Source of the DNA: Bacteroidota bacterium
GTDB taxonomy: Bacteria; Bacteroidota; Bacteroidia; JACCXN01
NCBI GenBank assembly: GCA_013696965.1
Contig: JACCXN010000055.1
Location: forward strand, 16,183 to 80,182
Length of the DNA: 64,000 nt
Direction: 5' to 3'
Shown here: in pieces, positions 45,238 to 55,341 of the stretch
Layout of the letters: every line of letters starts with the position of its first letter
Numbering within the stretch: position 1 is the stretch's first letter
The notes under the pieces: generated by a model
What the model was told of the DNA's origin: nothing
Database searches by the model: none
What the model saw: the letters and a program-made list of their open reading frames with translations, nothing else
Program-made: the position numbers and the translations under genes

Positions 45238-47223
45238 TTAAACTTTAGGCATCCTGTTTAATTCATCCTTTAATTTTTGGATTTCAGCTTTCCCATCATC
45301 TATTTTCTTTTGAAAATCCGCTAGTAATGTTGATGCATTTTTTGATTTGCCAAAGAAACTCAAGTTGTTTTCCATTTGCATTACATCTGTAAGTAAATGC
45401 TTGATTTTATCTGAAATATTACTTCTTTCTTTTCGTATAGTAATTTTTCCTTCTTCTGAGCTCAATAGGTTTTCATACCTAAGATTAATAAATTCAGATT
45501 GGTTTGCACCGGTTTTTTCTTTAATTCTATTAATGGCATTGTCCAAGGCTTTGTTGAAATTTTTAATTACTATTTCATTATCTCTTGAAGTGCTTGCATC
45601 AATAGCATTAAAGTCATTCTGGATGCTTTTTATAACCTCCATGTTTGTTTCATTATCCTCTGAAATTTCAAGTGTGGAAAGGCTATTGATGATTTCTTTT
45701 CGTTTGTTAAGATTTTCATTGAGTTGGGCATTTTCAGTGGCTTTTTCTTTGTTTTTGTTGTCAAAGAATGTGTCACATGCTTTACGGAACCTGTTCCAAA
45801 CTTTATCAGATTGTCTTACAGCCACAGGTCCTGATTTTTTCCATTCGTTCTGAAGCCTTTTTAATTCATTTGCTGTGGTGTCCCAATCTGTACTGTCTTT
45901 AAGAGCTTCAGCTTTTTCACAAAGGTTTATTTTGATTTTTAAATTCTCCGTTTGCGTGTCCTTTATTTGGGAATAAAAAACATCCTTATCTTTAAAGAAC
46001 TGGTTTCTCAAGGATTTAAATCTTTCCCAGGTTTTGCCATTGTCTGATTTAGGAACAAAACTGATCTTTTTCCATTGAAGCATTAATTCTTCAACTTTTT
46101 CACTTTCACTTTTCCATTCTTTATGATTGGAAGGTTTTGCTTCCAGAAGTTGTTCCATTTGTCCACATAGCAAGAGTTTTGCTTTTAGGTTTTCTTCCAG
46201 CTTGCCTTTTGTTTTTTCATTTTGGATTTTTTGCTTTTCGAAAATTAATTCAGCAGCAGTTTTAAACCGCTCCCATAATACATCACTCTCATCCTTAGGA
46301 ATAAAGCCAATTTCCTTCCATTCGTCCTGAAGGCTTTTTAATTCCTTTGTTGCCTTGTTTGCAATGCGTTCTTCTTTTAATGCTTCTGCCTTAATACATA
46401 AAGCTGTCTTTAGTTCTATGTTCTTTGTGCGGTCTAAATCACGCAATTCTTTATTCAAACTTACCGTATTAAAAAACAATTCGTTTTGAAACCGGTAATT
46501 TTGCCAAAGGTGTTCCTCATCAGCCAAAGGTACTTTTCCAGTTGCTCTCCATTTGGCTTGTAGTTCATGAAATTTTTCAAATGCTTTGCTTAAATTTTCT
46601 GAAGTTTTAGCAAGATGTTTAAGGTCCTCTATAATTTGTGTTTTAACCACAAGGTTTAAAATCAAAGCTTTTTCTTTCTGGATTTTAATTTCTTTTCTCT
46701 TTTTAAAAAACTTCTTAATTAAGTCTTCAAAAGCTTCATCAAATTCAGAACGAATAGTTGAAAAGTCTTCAGCTACTCCTCCAGAGTTAATATATTCTTG
46801 AAGCTTTTGTTCATTTTCATTTTGAACACGAGAACGGTAAATATCTTTTATAGAATTTATTACAGATAGATTTTCCTGGATTTTATCCTCTTTGATAATT
46901 CCTTGTAATCTTTCAAAAAGGTCATTTGTTGGCCAGGAGAAAAAGTCTTCTTCATTTTCCTCTAAACCGGGTTCTTCATTTGAAATTTCCTCTGATTCAT
47001 TTATAGAAATTATACTTTCAGCAGGGTTTGGATTTTCAGTATTATTAGTGTTGTTTTCTGAAATTTCGGGTTGAGCAATGTTTAATTGTACATTGTTTTC
47101 AGAATTGTTTTCAGTTGCATTTACCTGCTGGGTGTTTTCAGAAACTTCTTTATGCGTACTATTTAACTGTTCTGCGTTTTCAGAAACTTCTTCTTGTTCA
47201 AATTTTTTATTCTCGTTCATCAT
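45238..47223 (-). CDS. DUF349-repeat protein
   Basis: A 661-aa, mostly helical protein. Residues 1-95 are a low-complexity N/E/S-rich segment with near-repeated SENxQQxN units. The rest carries about five DUF349 repeats, each with a W-K/R-x-x-G or similar core (ELQAKWRATGKVPLADEEHLW, LQDEWKEIGFIPKDESDVLW, LMLQWKKISFVPKSDNGKTW, LQNEWKKSGPVAVRQSDKVW), and ends in a coiled coil. Such proteins are widespread in Bacteroidota and of unknown function; helical repeat surfaces suggest protein or nucleic acid binding. Monocistronic, with its own terminator. Confidence 0.9.
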   Translation of the reverse strand: MMNENKKFEQEEVSENAEQLNSTHKEVSENTQQVNATENNSENNVQLNIAQPEISENNTNNTENPNPAESIISINESEEISNEEPGLEENEEDFFSWPTNDLFERLQGIIKEDKIQENLSVINSIKDIYRSRVQNENEQKLQEYINSGGVAEDFSTIRSEFDEAFEDLIKKFFKKRKEIKIQKEKALILNLVVKTQIIEDLKHLAKTSENLSKAFEKFHELQAKWRATGKVPLADEEHLWQNYRFQNELFFNTVSLNKELRDLDRTKNIELKTALCIKAEALKEERIANKATKELKSLQDEWKEIGFIPKDESDVLWERFKTAAELIFEKQKIQNEKTKGKLEENLKAKLLLCGQMEQLLEAKPSNHKEWKSESEKVEELMLQWKKISFVPKSDNGKTWERFKSLRNQFFKDKDVFYSQIKDTQTENLKIKINLCEKAEALKDSTDWDTTANELKRLQNEWKKSGPVAVRQSDKVWNRFRKACDTFFDNKNKEKATENAQLNENLNKRKEIINSLSTLEISEDNETNMEVIKSIQNDFNAIDASTSRDNEIVIKNFNKALDNAINRIKEKTGANQSEFINLRYENLLSSEEGKITIRKERSNISDKIKHLLTDVMQMENNLSFFGKSKNASTLLADFQKKIDDGKAEIQKLKDELNRMPKV

Positions 47224-47344
47224 AATTTTAAAAAATAGATATAGACTTACATCTAATTTAGTAATAACGGCAATTATTAACTAAAAATATTGAGGTTAAT
47301 TTTTATTTTGTATCAAATATTTATTTAATGGAATTCAGCAATTG

Positions 47345-47959
47345 CTAAAATAAACCATGAATTTCTCCATCAATCATATTGATTATTTTTCCCAGATCCT
47401 CGGCATTTTCCGAAAAATTATTTGTGTCAACATCCACAATCAATAATTTGCCTTTATCATAAGTACTTATCCAAGCCTCGTATCGCTCATTGAGCCTTTT
47501 TAAATAATCAAGTCGAATTGAATTTTCATATTCCCTTCCACGTTTCTGGATTTGATGGACAAGGGTAGGAACAGAAGCTCTTAAATAAATAAGTAAATCA
47601 GGAGCCTGGATGTATTTGTCGAGCAATGAGAAAAGTGAAAAATAATTTTCAAAATCACGGGTGGTCATTAGATTCATTGCATGGAGGTTTGGCGCAAAAA
47701 TATAAGCATCCTCAAATATAGTCCTGTCTTGGATTACATTTTTACCTTTTTCCCTGATCTCCCTAACCTGGTTAAAACGGCTATTAATAAAATAGATTTG
47801 CAGGTTAAATGACCATCTTTGCATCTCATTGTAGAAATCATTCAGATATGGATTCTCATCCACATCTTCAAAATGAGATTCCCAATTGTAATGTTTTGCA
47901 AGTAAGGTTGTAAGTGTTGTTTTTCCTGAACCTATATTGCCGGCTATTGCTACATGCAT
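47345..47959 (-). CDS. deoxynucleoside kinase
   Basis: It phosphorylates salvaged deoxynucleosides. The 204-aa protein shows the P-loop GNIGSGKTT (residues 7-15), the substrate-binding segment VIQDRTIFEDAYIFAPNL with the catalytic DRT, and the LID-type arginine segment KRGREYENSIRLDYL. The family includes dAdo/dGuo/dCyd kinases; specificity cannot be told. It fits with the CNT transporter and thyA in the window as part of nucleotide supply. Confidence 0.94.
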   Translation of the reverse strand: MHVAIAGNIGSGKTTLTTLLAKHYNWESHFEDVDENPYLNDFYNEMQRWSFNLQIYFINSRFNQVREIREKGKNVIQDRTIFEDAYIFAPNLHAMNLMTTRDFENYFSLFSLLDKYIQAPDLLIYLRASVPTLVHQIQKRGREYENSIRLDYLKRLNERYEAWISTYDKGKLLIVDVDTNNFSENAEDLGKIINMIDGEIHGLF

Positions 47960-48115
47960 TGTTTATTGAATTTTACCGCCAAAGTACAAATAATAGTGCT
48001 TTAAACCTTTCTAAAAATCACTTTTTTAATATGAAATGTGTTTTTTTTTCTGATAATTCTTACTATTTGTAAAGCAGTATATTAAAAAGGAACAACCAGA
48101 ATTAGGTTTAAAGGT

Positions 48116-48910
48116 TTATTCAACAGAATAAATAGTAAGATTTTCCGGAAATAAAACATATATCCTTTTTTTCTCAAACCTTACTTGCAAGGGTGTTTGA
48201 TTTGTATATTCCACTCTTGATTCTTCAAGAGTTTTTAAATCATAGCTAATGAATTCTTTATTCTGGAAATAAAAGACTTTGTTCTCAATTATCTGAAAAC
48301 TTTCAAGCTCTTTAATTGGTATTGTTTTAAAATAAGTTCCAAATATATCAAAAACGAGTATTCCGGTTGAAGGATTATTAATATAAAGCATGTTGTTGTT
48401 TTCCAAAATGAAATTAGGCTTTATACTCATGTTTAACAATTGCATTAGATTTCCGGTTTGATGGGTTACCTTTAAATTCTGGTCAAGCCGAATGGCCTGG
48501 AAAGACACTTGTTCGTAGGCCCAAATTCCATTGTTATGGGAGGATGCAACAATCATGGCCTGATCCAGATTTAAGTTTTGCAATTGAACTGGTGAGCGGG
48601 TAGGGGTGAGCATATTGTCGAGAAAAGCAATTTTTGAAAAATCAGCATAGAAAATCAATAGTTTTAAAAAATTTGTGGCATCTACGGATGTGATTTTACC
48701 AAGAGATTTATCGCTGAAATTATTCAGGAAAACACCATTTTTATCATACTTTCTTAACTCATCGCCTTTCAATAAATATACATTACCAACATTATCTGTT
48801 GTAATACTATTAGCTTTTATCTCTATCCTGCTAATTTCTTTAAAATTAGAAGGATTTAAATCCAAAAGAATTGGAAGAAGCATAAAATAAAAAATCAAGA
48901 GCTTTGGCAT
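48116..48910 (-). CDS. exported beta-propeller-like protein of unknown function
   Basis: A 264-aa protein with an N-terminal hydrophobic segment (residues 3-17, LLIFYFMLLPILLDL) and repeated short strands separated by turns: ITTDNVGNVYLLKGDELRKY, LILYINNPSTGILVFDIFG-type and KRIYVLFPENLTIYSVE at the end. This matches the look of NHL/propeller repeats but the repeats are weak. No function is recognised. It lies between the deoxynucleoside kinase and the GH3 gene, all on the minus strand. Confidence 0.7.
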   Translation of the reverse strand: MPKLLIFYFMLLPILLDLNPSNFKEISRIEIKANSITTDNVGNVYLLKGDELRKYDKNGVFLNNFSDKSLGKITSVDATNFLKLLIFYADFSKIAFLDNMLTPTRSPVQLQNLNLDQAMIVASSHNNGIWAYEQVSFQAIRLDQNLKVTHQTGNLMQLLNMSIKPNFILENNNMLYINNPSTGILVFDIFGTYFKTIPIKELESFQIIENKVFYFQNKEFISYDLKTLEESRVEYTNQTPLQVRFEKKRIYVLFPENLTIYSVE

Positions 48911-49050
48911 TGGTTTATGGTCGAAATTCAGTTAAAAATGGGTTTGTTTATTCATGATTTTATTGATTTCAGGTGGCTTTAATTAATTCATTTAAACAAA
49001 AAAATAGCTCCTGCTTTTTCATCTCTGTTTTTAAATTTTCATGGTTTCTT

Positions 49051-50562
49051 TTAAATTCTTAGGCTTAAAATTTCTTCAATAAATTTTCTGTCATTGGCAA
49101 GTCTTGGAACTTTGTTTTGTCCACCTAGTTTGCCTTTGCTTTTAAGCCATTCATAAAAAGTATTTTCCTTCATTATATTCACAAGTGGCATTTTAAGCAC
49201 GAAATCATTGAATCTCTTGGCTTCATAATCAGAATTAACAGTTTTAAGAGCATTGTCAAGATAAGTAGTGAATTTTTCAAGATTTTCAGGTTCTTTTTCA
49301 AATTCAATTAACCATTGATGTCCACCTGTATTGTCTTCATCCATAAATATTGGTCCTGCAGTATAATCCTTAATTTGAGCCTTGGTTTTTTCACAAGCAA
49401 TGCTTAGTGCTTTTTCAGCATTTTCAATCATTAATTCTTCGCCAAAAGCATTTATGAAATGCTTGGTCCTTCCAGTGATTTTAATCCTAAAAGGATTTAA
49501 AGATGTAAATTTAATTGTATCCCCAATTATATATCTCCATAGTCCTGCATTTGTAGAAATTACAAGGGCATAGTTTTCATTTGTTTTTACATTCTCTAAG
49601 GTAATTGCCTGAGGATTTTTTTGGCCAAATTCCTCCATTGGAATAAATTCATAAAAAATTCCATAATCGAGCATGAGTAAAATTTCATCAGAACCAGGAA
49701 TGTCACTAATTCCAAAAAAACCTTCAGAAGCATTGTATGTTTCCAGGTAATTCATTTTTGGAGAAGGAATTAATTTTTGAAATTGTGCCTTGTAAGGACT
49801 AAAACTTACACCACCATGCATAAACAGTTCCAGGTTAGGCCACACTTCAAGAAGGTTTTGTTTTCCCGATTTCTCCAGTACTCTTTTAAGTAAAACTAAT
49901 GTCCATGAAGGCACCCCTGCAATGTTGGTAATGTTTTCCTTCATTGTAACATCGGCCATTTTTTCAATTTTCTCTTCCCAATTATCCATAAGTGCAATTG
50001 AGCGTTCAGGTGATCTTAAAAACTGTGCCCAAAGAGGCATGTTTTGTATTAAAACAGCTGAAAGGTCACCAATGTAAGTTTCATTATTCATTTCATTTAT
50101 GTGATGACTGCCACCCAACATCAAACTTTTTCCTGAGAAAATCTGGGTAATTTCAAAATTGTTGCAATATATTGATAACATGTCCTTGCCACATTTATAA
50201 TGGCATTCTTCTAAAGACTCCTCTGTTACCGGAATAAATTTGCTTTTATCGCTGGTAGTTCCAGAGGATTTAGCGAACCATTTTACTTCCCCTGGCCATA
50301 ATAAATCTTGTTCCCCTTTCATTGCACGTTCAATATATGGCTTTAAAGATTCGTAATCCTGAAGAGGGACTCTCTGGCGAAAATCATTTACATTGCTTAT
50401 GGATTTATAATCATGCTTTATACCCCAAACAGTATTTTTTGCAGAAGCTATTAATTGCTTGAAATGTTCATTCTGAACTTCAATTGGGTATTTTCTAAAC
50501 AGATCTATTTGATGAATCCGTTTTTTAATTATCCACGAAGCAATTGAATTTATTATAGTCAT
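49051..50562 (-). CDS. GH3-family acyl-adenylate-forming enzyme
   Basis: A 503-aa member of the GH3 auxin-responsive promoter family, known in plants for conjugating amino acids to plant hormones through acyl-adenylates. Visible ATP-binding segment is WFAKSSGTTSDKSKFIPVT (about 106-124), then LMLGGSHHINEMN, then YNASEGFFGI and the adenylate-binding LVISTNAGLWRYIIGDTIKF, then RTKHFINAFGEELMIENAE. Bacteroidota homologues are widespread and their substrate is unknown. It is 38 bases from the upstream PolX homologue. Confidence 0.92.
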   Translation of the reverse strand: MTIINSIASWIIKKRIHQIDLFRKYPIEVQNEHFKQLIASAKNTVWGIKHDYKSISNVNDFRQRVPLQDYESLKPYIERAMKGEQDLLWPGEVKWFAKSSGTTSDKSKFIPVTEESLEECHYKCGKDMLSIYCNNFEITQIFSGKSLMLGGSHHINEMNNETYIGDLSAVLIQNMPLWAQFLRSPERSIALMDNWEEKIEKMADVTMKENITNIAGVPSWTLVLLKRVLEKSGKQNLLEVWPNLELFMHGGVSFSPYKAQFQKLIPSPKMNYLETYNASEGFFGISDIPGSDEILLMLDYGIFYEFIPMEEFGQKNPQAITLENVKTNENYALVISTNAGLWRYIIGDTIKFTSLNPFRIKITGRTKHFINAFGEELMIENAEKALSIACEKTKAQIKDYTAGPIFMDEDNTGGHQWLIEFEKEPENLEKFTTYLDNALKTVNSDYEAKRFNDFVLKMPLVNIMKENTFYEWLKSKGKLGGQNKVPRLANDRKFIEEILSLRI

Positions 50563-50600
50563 AATTTAAAATCATAAGCCTAATTTAACTTTTGTTTTGA

Positions 50601-52247
50601 TCAAAAGGAAGTATTAGTTTTCTTTAAACGAAAATAATTCTCTATTTCTGATATGGATAGTGTATTAAATGTCATTGCTTTTATTAATCCTCCTTTTCTG
50701 GCAGCACAAGTACCCCAATACATATCATTATACGATTCTTTTTGATGAGAATCAGGATTTATTGAAATCTTTACTCCCTTGTTTATTGCATAAGGGATTT
50801 TTCTCCAGTCCATGTCCAGGCGGTAGGGGTGGGCATTTAATTCAATAATCACATTGTTTGCTGCACAAGCATCAATTATTTTTTCATAATTTACAGGATA
50901 GCCTTCTCTTGAAAGCAAAAGTCTTCCTGTCATATGTCCTAGTATAGTAGTGTAAGGATTTTCAATGGCTTTTAACAATCTCATTGTTGCTTTTTCTTCA
51001 TCCATTTTTAAATTACTGTGGACAGATGCAACAACAAAATCAAAAGTTTTAAGGATTTCTTCAGAATAATCCAGTTCTCCGGAATTTAAAATATCCGATT
51101 CAATACCTTTAAATATTTTAAAAGGAAAAAGTTTTTGGTTCAGCAAATCTATTTCCATTTGTTGGGCTAGGATTCTATCGGGTTTTAAACCATTTGCATA
51201 AAATGCAGATTGTGAATGATCGCAAATTCCAAGGTATTCAAACCCTGATTTTTTGCAATGAACTGCCATTTCCTCAAGTGAATGCATTCCATCACTATAG
51301 GTTGTATGTACATGTAAAACCCCTTTGAGGTCTTCATAAGAAATTAAATCTTCCTCTTTGTTATCTTTGATCCAACTAAATTCAAATTTGCCTTCTCTTA
51401 ATTCTGGAATAATAAATGGCAGATTAATTTTCGAATAAATATCTTTTTCATTGGAATACTTTTGATTCTCTATATTTTCCCAGGCTGAATTTTTCTGAAT
51501 AATTGCTATATGATCAGATGAGGCTGTAGTTTCAAATAATTTCAAATAAAAATCCTCTGCATGGCATAAAATGAAATTAACTGGAATTGAAGAAGGATTA
51601 TAGGCGTCATTAAACGCTGAAATTTCTGGCTCCTTTACAGCAGAAATCAATACATCAATACACGTTACTATTTCACATTTTCTTCTTATTTCTCCTGTAA
51701 GTGAAATTAGCTCTGTTTTTAAAGATTCCTTTAAAAAATCCACCAGCTGCTTGGCAAACATTGCAGCCATGGCATAATGAAACTTTCCCGAGTTTGAAAT
51801 TTTATATTCTATTGCCTGTTTGATCATCAATTGAGTTTTCAAGCCAAAACCCTTCAGGTCAATTAAACGGTTTTCATTGCAAGCGTAGAGCAATTCCCCC
51901 GGAGATTCAATATTCAACGTTTTCCAGATTACGGCTATTTTTTTGGGGCCTACACCCTTTATAGCCAGCATTTCGATTACTCCGGGAGGGGTAATTTCAA
52001 TAATACGGCTTAATTCAGGGAAATTCCCCAATGAAAGCAACTGCGAAATACATGCTGATATACTTTTTCCTATTCCTTCAAGATTGGAAATTTCCTGAAC
52101 ACTGTATTCGTTGAGTTGTTTAGGCAAGCGATCAATTTTAAATGCGGCATTGGAATAAGACTTTATTTTAAAAGAATTCTCCTCATGCAATTCCATGAGT
52201 TGAGCAGTAAGTTTAAATGTTTTAGAAATTTCTTTGTTTGTCAGCAT
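50601..52247 (-). CDS. PolX-type protein: HhH and degenerate polymerase core with intact PHP domain
   Basis: PolX proteins join a family-X polymerase to a PHP 3'-5' exonuclease or phosphatase and act in base excision repair. In this 548-aa copy, residues 1-160 carry the 8-kDa-like and HhH region (LEGIGKSISACISQ, IKGVGPKKIAVIWK, LKGFGLKTQLMIK). The polymerase site is changed: SLTGEIRRKCEIVTCIDVLI aligns with the usual GSxRR...DxD, but the first Asp is C196 while D198 stays. The third acidic position, usually VDxR, reads VNF (N224). The PHP motifs are intact: HVHTTYSDG (312-320), CDHS (342-345), GIESD, SVHS and INPDSH. So nuclease function is likely, polymerase function doubtful. Confidence 0.9.
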   Translation of the reverse strand: MLTNKEISKTFKLTAQLMELHEENSFKIKSYSNAAFKIDRLPKQLNEYSVQEISNLEGIGKSISACISQLLSLGNFPELSRIIEITPPGVIEMLAIKGVGPKKIAVIWKTLNIESPGELLYACNENRLIDLKGFGLKTQLMIKQAIEYKISNSGKFHYAMAAMFAKQLVDFLKESLKTELISLTGEIRRKCEIVTCIDVLISAVKEPEISAFNDAYNPSSIPVNFILCHAEDFYLKLFETTASSDHIAIIQKNSAWENIENQKYSNEKDIYSKINLPFIIPELREGKFEFSWIKDNKEEDLISYEDLKGVLHVHTTYSDGMHSLEEMAVHCKKSGFEYLGICDHSQSAFYANGLKPDRILAQQMEIDLLNQKLFPFKIFKGIESDILNSGELDYSEEILKTFDFVVASVHSNLKMDEEKATMRLLKAIENPYTTILGHMTGRLLLSREGYPVNYEKIIDACAANNVIIELNAHPYRLDMDWRKIPYAINKGVKISINPDSHQKESYNDMYWGTCAARKGGLIKAMTFNTLSISEIENYFRLKKTNTSF

Positions 52248-52275
52248 TGTTAATTTTGTAATCAGTTATAAATTT

Positions 52276-52283
52276 CAAATTTA
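52276..52283 (-). promoter_or_regulatory. -7 promoter box for the PolX homologue
   Basis: CAAATTTA on the plus strand reads TAAATTTG on the minus strand, about 29 bases upstream of the start codon. Confidence 0.45.
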
Positions 52284-52300
52284 CAGTATCTGGTATTAAT

Positions 52301-52340
52301 AAAAAAGAAAAAGAGCCATCTCTTAACGATCTGGCTCTTC
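52301..52340 (-). terminator. Terminator after sppA
   Basis: AAGAGCCA (52311-52318) pairs with TGGCTCTT (52332-52339); the A-run at 52301-52312 becomes a T-run on the minus strand downstream of sppA. Confidence 0.7.
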
Positions 52341-52410
52341 TTCGGAAAAATACAGTTAACTAAATCTACTGACTACCATTTTAATAAAAAGCAATCAGTT
52401 TTAGAAAAGG

Positions 52411-54180
52411 TTAATAAATCTCTATTTCATACTCCATTCTTGCCTGAATCCCTTTTTGGTTCATAATGGATTTCACATGTTTGTAAAACTTATAGTTTTC
52501 ACCTAACTCACTTTGAAGAAGTGATGTTTTGGCTTCACCAGAAATTTGAGACATGATTTTGGTAAATGGGTCTTCCTGTTCAGGCATTGAAACTATTCTG
52601 TATTTCTCAAGACCGGCTTTATTTGCCGCAATTTCAATTGCCGTTTCCAATCCTCCCAATACATCCACAAGTCCAATTCTTTTAGCATCAACACCACTCC
52701 AAACCCTTCCTTGACCAATGCTATCAACCATTTCCTTTGTCATTCCTCTTCCTTCGGCAACTCTTGAGATGAAAACATCATAGACCTGTTCCACACTTTT
52801 TTGAATTATTGCTCTTTCATTTGTAGTAAGAGGTCTGTAAAAAGCACCAAGGTCGGAGTGTGTATTCGTCTTAACCGTATCGATGTTAATACCTAATTTG
52901 TTATTCATAAAATTTTGCATGTTAAACATAACACCGAATACTCCAATAGAGCCTGTAATTGTATTTGGGCTAGCAACAATAGTGTCGGCCATACAGGCTA
53001 TGTAATAGCCTCCTGATGCAGCATAATTGCCCATAGAAACAATAAATGGTTTTGCTTTTTTAGCCAAATGGGCCTCTCTCCACATTACTTCTGAAGCTAG
53101 TGCACTTCCACCCGGAGAATTAACTCTTAAAACGATTGCTTTAACATTCTCATCAAGTCTTGCATCCCTAATAGCTTTGGAAATACTTTCTGACCCAATA
53201 GTTTCATTATCACCTTCTCCACTTTCAATATTACCAACAGCATAAATTACTGCTATTTTATCTTTTGTGATTTCTTTTTTAATAGTATTTGGGGCCTTGA
53301 TGTATTTTTTAATAGGCATGAAGTTAATTTTCTTTGTGCTTTCAGCCTCTGTTTTAGTTTTTAATATTTCCAGTATCTCATCTCTGTATGCCAATTGGTC
53401 AACAAGTTTATGTGTAACAGCATCTTCTGCTTTTTGAAGCAAAAACTCATTTGCTATCCTGTTTAATTCATCAACAGTAATATTCCTGCTTTTAGAAATT
53501 CCATTTAAGGTATGCTTCCAAATAGAACCAATGAAGGTTGTTGTTTGTTCCCTGTTGGATTCACTCATTTGATTTAATAAAAATGGCTCTACTGCACTTT
53601 TGAATTTTCCATGCCTTATAATTTGGGGCTCAATTTCAAGTTTTTCAAGAGCATTTTTAAAGAAAAACAATTGGGCTGCTAAGCCTTTAAAATCCACAGC
53701 ACCTTGTGGGTTTAGATAAATTTCATCAGCAACAGAGGCAAGGTAATAAGCTGACTGGGTATAATATTCACTGTAAGCAATTATGTATTTCCCTGATTCT
53801 TTGAAATCAATTAATTTGTTTCTGATTTCTTCAACAATGGCAGTTCCTCCTTTAATTGAGCTGGCATCAATGAATATACCTGAAATATTATCATCTGTTT
53901 CAGCCTTTTTAATGTTTTCAAGAATTTCATCTAAGCCTATTTTGGGTTGTGATGAAAAAGAAGAAAAATCAAAATGTTCAAGTGGGTTTTTCGTTCCTCT
54001 TTCAATAATTTCTTCTTCAAATTTCAGATGCAAAAGTGAATTTGATTTTACTTCAATACTTTCTGATTCAGATGAAGAAACCACTGCAACCAGGACTCCA
54101 ATAAAAAGTACAAAAATAAGGAATAATGACAGGAAAACTCCTAGCATTGAGGCAAACATAAATTTAAAAAACTGTTTCAT
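52411..54180 (-). CDS. sppA: signal peptide peptidase SppA, 67K type
   Basis: A membrane-anchored serine/lysine protease that degrades leftover signal peptides. I start at MKQFFKFMF (54180, 589 aa); an in-frame ATG 60 bases upstream would add a hydrophilic extension ahead of the helix. One N-terminal helix (about residues 8-36) anchors two tandem peptidase S49 domains. The N-terminal domain has YTQSAYYLASVADEIYLNPQ; the C-terminal domain has VSMGNYAASGGYYIACMAD with the predicted catalytic serine near residue 385, then SPNTITGSIGVFG. Confidence 0.93.
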   Translation of the reverse strand: MKQFFKFMFASMLGVFLSLFLIFVLFIGVLVAVVSSSESESIEVKSNSLLHLKFEEEIIERGTKNPLEHFDFSSFSSQPKIGLDEILENIKKAETDDNISGIFIDASSIKGGTAIVEEIRNKLIDFKESGKYIIAYSEYYTQSAYYLASVADEIYLNPQGAVDFKGLAAQLFFFKNALEKLEIEPQIIRHGKFKSAVEPFLLNQMSESNREQTTTFIGSIWKHTLNGISKSRNITVDELNRIANEFLLQKAEDAVTHKLVDQLAYRDEILEILKTKTEAESTKKINFMPIKKYIKAPNTIKKEITKDKIAVIYAVGNIESGEGDNETIGSESISKAIRDARLDENVKAIVLRVNSPGGSALASEVMWREAHLAKKAKPFIVSMGNYAASGGYYIACMADTIVASPNTITGSIGVFGVMFNMQNFMNNKLGINIDTVKTNTHSDLGAFYRPLTTNERAIIQKSVEQVYDVFISRVAEGRGMTKEMVDSIGQGRVWSGVDAKRIGLVDVLGGLETAIEIAANKAGLEKYRIVSMPEQEDPFTKIMSQISGEAKTSLLQSELGENYKFYKHVKSIMNQKGIQARMEYEIEIY

Positions 54181-54362
54181 GTATATTTTTTTTATCAAAT
54201 GATCTTGATCCCTTGTTAAAGTTCCAAGGTTCAACTCCACATTTTTTTGGTTTAATTAATAACTCAAAATTATTGCTTAAGTTTTAGGTTAATACTTAAT
54301 TTACATAAAAGGCTAAAATCAGGTTTAAATGGAAATCCATTGGTTTTGCTTTAATATGCTTT

Positions 54363-54370
54363 TATCTTTG
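54363..54370 (+). promoter_or_regulatory. -7 promoter box for folK
   Basis: TATCTTTG matches TAnnTTTG and ends 17 bases before the folK ATG, implying a leader of about 10 bases. Confidence 0.5.
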
Positions 54371-54387
54371 CGGGGTTTAATGAAAAA

Positions 54388-54870
54388 ATGGAAAAAGCAG
54401 TTTTATTATTAGGAAGTAATTTGGGTGATTCGCTTGAAATACTTCACAAAGCACTCTCTTTGATTGTTGAGAGGATAGGTAAGGTGGAGAAAATTTCTGA
54501 AATTTATCAATCAAAGCCATGGGGATTTGAGCATAAAAATGATTTTCTAAATCAGGTAATAGTTGTAAATACCACAAAAAGTCCGGCAAATCTCTTAAGT
54601 TCGATTCTTGAAATTGAACACGAAATGGGAAGAATAAGAATAGGACATGTCTATATGGCAAGAATAATAGATATTGATATACTGTATTACAATGAAAAAG
54701 TTTTGAATCTCGAAAACTTAAAGATTCCCCACCCGCTTTTACATAAAAGAAAATTTACTTTAATACCACTAGTTGAAATTCTACCTGAATTCATTCATCC
54801 GATTTTTCAAAAAACCAACTTGGAATTGCTGGAAGGTTGCACTGATAATTCAGAAATTCTAAAAAGATAA
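54388..54870 (+). CDS. folK: 2-amino-4-hydroxy-6-hydroxymethyldihydropteridine diphosphokinase
   Basis: HPPK transfers pyrophosphate from ATP to the pterin, a step in folate synthesis. The 160-aa protein begins VLLLGSNLGDSLEILHKAL, has SKPWGFEHKNDFLNQ near 42-56, and the magnesium-binding RIIDIDILYY with D95 and D97, followed by IPHPLLHKRKFTLIPLVEI. A promoter box lies very close upstream. The product feeds the pathway that FolA and ThyA use. Confidence 0.96.
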   Translation: MEKAVLLLGSNLGDSLEILHKALSLIVERIGKVEKISEIYQSKPWGFEHKNDFLNQVIVVNTTKSPANLLSSILEIEHEMGRIRIGHVYMARIIDIDILYYNEKVLNLENLKIPHPLLHKRKFTLIPLVEILPEFIHPIFQKTNLELLEGCTDNSEILKR

Positions 54871-55341
54871 TGAATAATCTTTGATTCTTTAAAACAATTA
54901 AGGATTGAAGAAAAATTTAATTTTAGTAATGAATTTTCCTAATTTAGATAATCTTTACTGAAATTACTTTTCTTTTTTTTGAAACCTTTATTGATCAAAT
55001 CAATCAATTAATTTGTTTTTTCTGCTTTATCATGGATTGTAGTTTCCATTTTAATTAAAGTACACTCGCATTATTATAGTAAGAATTTATTAAACAAAAT
55101 GCAAAAAAAATTCAAAAGCAGACAATAAAAGAAATATTGAGATGTTTGTATTTTGCCGGTATCACAAGGATTGCGAGTTAAAAGTAAAAAGTTAAATCAT
55201 TATTTACGAATTGTTTAAAAAGTAACTAAATTTCATAATTATTTAAATTAAATAAAATTTAAGGTGTAATATTTCATATAATAAAAAGTTTGATTAATAT
55301 TGTACCCTCAAAAAGAACTATTAAAAGAAAAACAAATTAAA
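54871..55341. other. AT-rich intergenic region before the OmpA/TPR lipoprotein
   Basis: About 470 bases without a supported frame, tRNA or hairpin terminator. TAATATTG at 55295-55302 is a one-mismatch -7 box for the downstream gene. Confidence 0.6.
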
